Shown one piece after another: positions 6,107-8,659 of a stretch of 8,659 bases of DNA. The notes under the pieces are model-generated. The model worked only from the letters and a program-made list of their open reading frames with translations. It made no database searches and had not been told where the DNA came from. Position 1 is the stretch's first letter. Each line of letters opens with the position of its first letter. The position numbers and the translations under genes are program-made. This DNA is from an uncultured Collinsella sp. (GTDB lineage: Bacteria; Actinomycetota; Coriobacteriia; Coriobacteriales; Coriobacteriaceae): NCBI GenBank assembly GCA_902495955.1, contig CABUZE010000027.1, positions 1 to 8,659 of the forward strand. Direction: 5' to 3'.

Positions 6107-7207
6107 GTGAAATATCTCGAGAACCCGTTTACCCCCAGTTTTGGTGAGGTTCCTGCCCATCTCGCTGGCAGACAACAGATTATTCGGGATTTGGACCGTG
6201 CCTTCTTGAGCCAGCGCAGGCGTCCGGAATTGACTTCGATCTTCTCAGGCGCGCGCGGAACCGGTAAAACCGCTCTCATGTCGTCGCTCGCGACAAGGGC
6301 GGAATCCCACGGCTGGATAGCCGTAAAGACGACCGCGCTCCCGGGAATGCTTGAGGAAATCGAGTTCGGGGCGAAACGTGCTGCCGGCCATCTTATCGAC
6401 CCGTCTAAGAACTTCGAAGTCACCGGCCTCGGAATTGCACCGCTCGGCAGCATCGAGGTCAATCGCGTTCACGATGCCTCAACCTGGCGTTATCGCATGA
6501 GCGACATCATCGACCAGCTCAACGAGGCGGGCACCGGTCTGCTCGTCACGGTTGACGAGGTGGACCCGACACTCGACGAGATGATTCAGCTCGCAGCGAC
6601 GTATCAGCACTTTGTGACCGATGGAAAACGCGTCGCACTGCTCATGGCGGGACTTCCCAACAACGTCTCGACGTTGCTGAACCACAAGACGGTCTCGTTC
6701 CTTCGCCGCGCCCAACAATATCATCTGGGTCGCATTGCCGACTATGACGTACGCGAGGCCTTGATTCGCACGATCCAGGAAAACGATCGCCTGGCAGATG
6801 CCGAGGGAATCGATAGAGCCGTTCGCTCGATCTCTGGTTTTCCCTTCCTATTGCAACTCGTAGGCTACCGCGCCTGGGATCTCACAAGCGATTCGAAGGA
6901 AATCTCGTCGCGCGACTTTGACCTGGGAATCAAAATCGCGCGCGACGAGATGGACGACCGAATCCTCGCGGCAACCTATCGGGAACTCACTGCAGAGGAC
7001 AAGCGATTCCTCATCGCCATGCTCGATGACGAAGAAGAATCCACCACCGCTGACCTTGTCGAGCGCCTTAAGCGTTCGCCGCAGCAGGTCTCCCGCTACC
7101 GACGCCGCATGATAGATGCCGGCATCATCGGGGAACGAGGACGAGGGCTCGTCGCATTTGAATTGCCATTCTTCCGCGACTATCTCGCGGCTCAATGCGT
7201 GAAATAG
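6107..7207 (+). CDS. AAA/Orc1-Cdc6-like P-loop ATPase with C-terminal winged helix (366 aa)
   Basis: ATP-binding protein of the AAA_16/archaeal-ATPase type; no specific role is recognised. Counting the GTG at 6107 as residue 1: ENPFTPSFGEVPAHLAGR (5-22) is an N-terminal box common in this group, Walker A is GARGTGKT (48-55), Walker B is LLVTVDEVD (145-153), the sensor-1 region is VALLMAGLPNNV (176-187), and FLRRAQQYHLGRI (198-210) precedes the lid helices. The C-terminus from about 294 (LTAEDKRFLIAML, SPQQVSRYRRRMIDAGII) is a winged-helix DNA-binding or protein-interaction domain. The GTG is preferred because AGGAG (6096-6100) is 6 bases from it; the in-frame ATG at 6089 lacks a ribosome site and would add six residues. 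The gene stands alone, with an AT-rich leader, between a MITE-like element and a repeat that begins at its stop codon. Such ATPases occur in accessory DNA, but no partner toxin, nuclease or transposase is visible. Confidence 0.85.
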   Translation: MKYLENPFTPSFGEVPAHLAGRQQIIRDLDRAFLSQRRRPELTSIFSGARGTGKTALMSSLATRAESHGWIAVKTTALPGMLEEIEFGAKRAAGHLIDPSKNFEVTGLGIAPLGSIEVNRVHDASTWRYRMSDIIDQLNEAGTGLLVTVDEVDPTLDEMIQLAATYQHFVTDGKRVALLMAGLPNNVSTLLNHKTVSFLRRAQQYHLGRIADYDVREALIRTIQENDRLADAEGIDRAVRSISGFPFLLQLVGYRAWDLTSDSKEISSRDFDLGIKIARDEMDDRILAATYRELTAEDKRFLIAMLDDEEESTTADLVERLKRSPQQVSRYRRRMIDAGIIGERGRGLVAFELPFFRDYLAAQCVK

Positions 7208-7243
7208 GCATCAATAAGGCAAAGGGACAGTCCCTTTGTCGCA
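7207..7243. repeat. Solo copy of the MITE end, between convergent genes
   Basis: GGCATCA (7207-7213), six bases, then CAAAGGGAC (7220-7228) repeats the order and spacing of the right end of the MITE at 5983-6004, and similarity continues through TTTGTC and CAT. The palindromic core around GGGACAGTCCC pairs over 10 bp with a one-base loop (centre 7229). The core's centre base is A, whereas it is T in the two copies to the left. The copy starts on the last base of the ATPase stop codon and ends 5 bases before the stop of the - strand gene, so it could act as a bidirectional hairpin. There is no T-run. Confidence 0.7.
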
Positions 7244-7247
7244 TCGC

Positions 7248-8659
7248 CTATAGGTAGCGACCGGTGATGCTTGCGGGGCAGGCCGCGATGTCACCCGGCG
7301 TACCGGCGCAGACGATTTGCCCGCCCGCATCGCCACCGCCCGGTCCCATGTCGATCACGTAATCGGCGTTACGGATAAGGTCGAGATCGTGTTCGATCAC
7401 GATAACCGTGGCGCCCTTGGCAACGAGACCGTCAAACACGCTCAGCAGCACCTGAACATCGAGCGGATGCAGGCCAATCGTGGGCTCGTCGAATACGAAT
7501 ACGGCATCATCCTGCACGCGGCCCATCTCGCTCGCGAGCTTAAGGCGCTGCGCCTCGCCGCCTGAGAGCGCCGGCGTAGGCTCACCGAGCGTGAGATAAC
7601 CCAAGCCCAGGTCGTGCAAGGTCTGCAAGCGCGCCTGAACTTTCTTGAGCCCCACCGTAGCGTCGATAGCCTCGTCCACACTCATGTCCATGAGCTGCGG
7701 CAACGTCAGCAAGCTCCCGTCCTTACCCTCGCGATGGATATGCGAGGCGGCCTCGGCGTAGCGCGAACCACGGCATGCTGGGCAGATGATCTCGACGTCG
7801 GGCAAAAACTGCACGTCGAGCGATATCGAGCCCGTGCCGTCACACGTAGGGCAGCGCAAGGCGCCGGTGTTGTAGCTAAAGGCGCCCGCCTTGTAGCCGG
7901 CCGCCTTGGCCTCGGGCGTACGGGCGAAGGCGCGACGCAGCTCATCATGGATGTCGGCATAGGTTGCCACCGTCGAGCGAACATTGGCGCCGATGGGAGT
8001 GGCGTCAATCAGGTTGGCGCGCGCGATGCCCTCGGCATCTATCCAATGCACGTGCCCCGGCAGGCGCTCACCAGCTGCCTGCGCCTTAAGCGCCGGAATG
8101 AGCGTCTCGAGTACCAACGTCGTCTTACCCGAACCCGAAACGCCCGTAACCGCGACCAAGCGGCCGCGCGGAATATCGACTTCGAGCGGCTTGACGGTAT
8201 GGATGGCATCGGTTGCCATGCGGATATGTCCCTGCTCGAACATTTCGTCGTCAGTCACCTGTGGACGCATGCGCTTGGACTCTGTGCACAAAAACGGGGC
8301 GATGCGGCTGCCCTGCGATTGTTCGACCTCGTCCACCGTGCCAACGGCAATCACATTACCGCCGCCTGCTCCGGCAACGGGGCCCATCTCGACCAGATAG
8401 TCGGCTTCCGCCAGTACGCGCGTGTCGTGGGCGACAACAACCACGGTGTTGCCGTCATCCACCAGATCGCGCATCACGCCCACCAAGCCGTCGACATTGG
8501 CAGGATGCAAGCCGATCGAGGGCTCATCTAGCACATAAAGCACACCCGTCGATCGGTTGCGCACCACGCGGGCGAGCTGAACGCGCTGACGCTCGCCCGT
8601 GGAAAGCGTGGCACCGGCGCGAGCGAGTGAAAGGTAATCGAGACCCAGGTCGACCAGGC
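7248..8659 (-). CDS. UvrA-type ABC ATPase, C-terminal part (5' end outside window)
   Basis: The frame is open to the right edge; upstream of the GTG at 8567 it still reads LSTGERQRVQLARVV, an ABC signature, so the gene continues beyond 8659 and no start is visible. Counting that GTG as residue 1: the end of the first ATPase domain (Walker B VLYVLDEPSIGLHP, 9-22), then the second ATPase with Walker A GVSGSGKT (142-149), a four-Cys zinc module (C239, C242, C262, C265, with FLPDV between the pairs), signature LSGGEAQRLKLA (334-345), Walker B VFVFDEPTIGLHP (356-368), His-loop IEHDLDLI (391-398), and the usual SITGRYL end. UvrA is the damage-recognition ATPase of nucleotide excision repair. The short linker before Walker A (HTVKPLEVDIPRG) lacks the ENNLKN-type sequence of canonical UvrA, and the first signature has LSTGE for LSGGE, so a divergent UvrA2-like paralogue is more likely (inference). 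Whether the UvrB-binding domain exists cannot be seen. Confidence 0.92.
   Translation of the reverse strand, partial: LVDLGLDYLSLARAGATLSTGERQRVQLARVVRNRSTGVLYVLDEPSIGLHPANVDGLVGVMRDLVDDGNTVVVVAHDTRVLAEADYLVEMGPVAGAGGGNVIAVGTVDEVEQSQGSRIAPFLCTESKRMRPQVTDDEMFEQGHIRMATDAIHTVKPLEVDIPRGRLVAVTGVSGSGKTTLVLETLIPALKAQAAGERLPGHVHWIDAEGIARANLIDATPIGANVRSTVATYADIHDELRRAFARTPEAKAAGYKAGAFSYNTGALRCPTCDGTGSISLDVQFLPDVEIICPACRGSRYAEAASHIHREGKDGSLLTLPQLMDMSVDEAIDATVGLKKVQARLQTLHDLGLGYLTLGEPTPALSGGEAQRLKLASEMGRVQDDAVFVFDEPTIGLHPLDVQVLLSVFDGLVAKGATVIVIEHDLDLIRNADYVIDMGPGGGDAGGQIVCAGTPGDIAACPASITGRYL

Noticed and set aside
7614..8531. + strand open frame (305 codons) opposite the UvrA-like gene
   Set aside because: It is antisense to well-conserved ABC, zinc and Walker motifs on the - strand; its protein has no recognisable family.

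Overview
The window is chromosomal DNA from a fairly GC-rich bacterium with strong Shine-Dalgarno sites. The protein styles, the extended TrmL and the GACAAAGGGAC-type palindromic repeats suggest a gut actinobacterium of the Coriobacteriia, possibly Collinsella. That placement comes from memory of the group and was not tested by any search.

Layout, left to right. (1) Positions 2-2928 hold two cyclic-di-GMP signalling genes in tandem on the + strand. The first is the 3' part of a protein with a decayed GGDEF domain and an apparently intact EAL phosphodiesterase domain. The second is a complete GGDEF-PAS-GGDEF-like protein whose first GGDEF is canonical and whose second is degenerate. Between them lies a perfect 13-bp inverted repeat. 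(2) Positions 3003-3979 hold a two-gene redox-type unit: a flavodoxin-fold protein with a four-cysteine motif, then an ArsC/Spx-fold protein that has Ser where the family's N-terminal Cys is expected. (3) Positions 4066-5196 encode a CobW/COG0523 G3E GTPase, probably a metallochaperone, followed by a strong intrinsic terminator. (4) Positions 5292-5891 encode TrmL, a tRNA wobble-base 2'-O-methyltransferase, with an extra segment of about 43 residues. (5) Positions 5885-6021 form a 137-bp MITE-like element with long, self-palindromic terminal inverted repeats; its left end supplies the trmL stop codon. (6) Positions 6107-7207 encode an AAA/Orc1-Cdc6-like ATPase with a C-terminal winged helix. 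A solo copy of the MITE end begins at this gene's stop codon (7207-7243), so the ATPase is bracketed by related repeats. (7) On the - strand, converging on the ATPase, 7248-8659 is the C-terminal part of a UvrA-type ABC ATPase whose 5' end lies beyond the window.

Most of the genes are ordinary housekeeping or signalling genes with clear families. The part that looks most like accessory DNA is 5885-7243: a MITE-like element, a lone P-loop ATPase with a winged helix, and a second repeat end. It may be a small cassette, or a spot where repeats accumulate. The longest stretch without a gene is about 215 bp (5892-6106); it holds the MITE and an AT-rich probable promoter.
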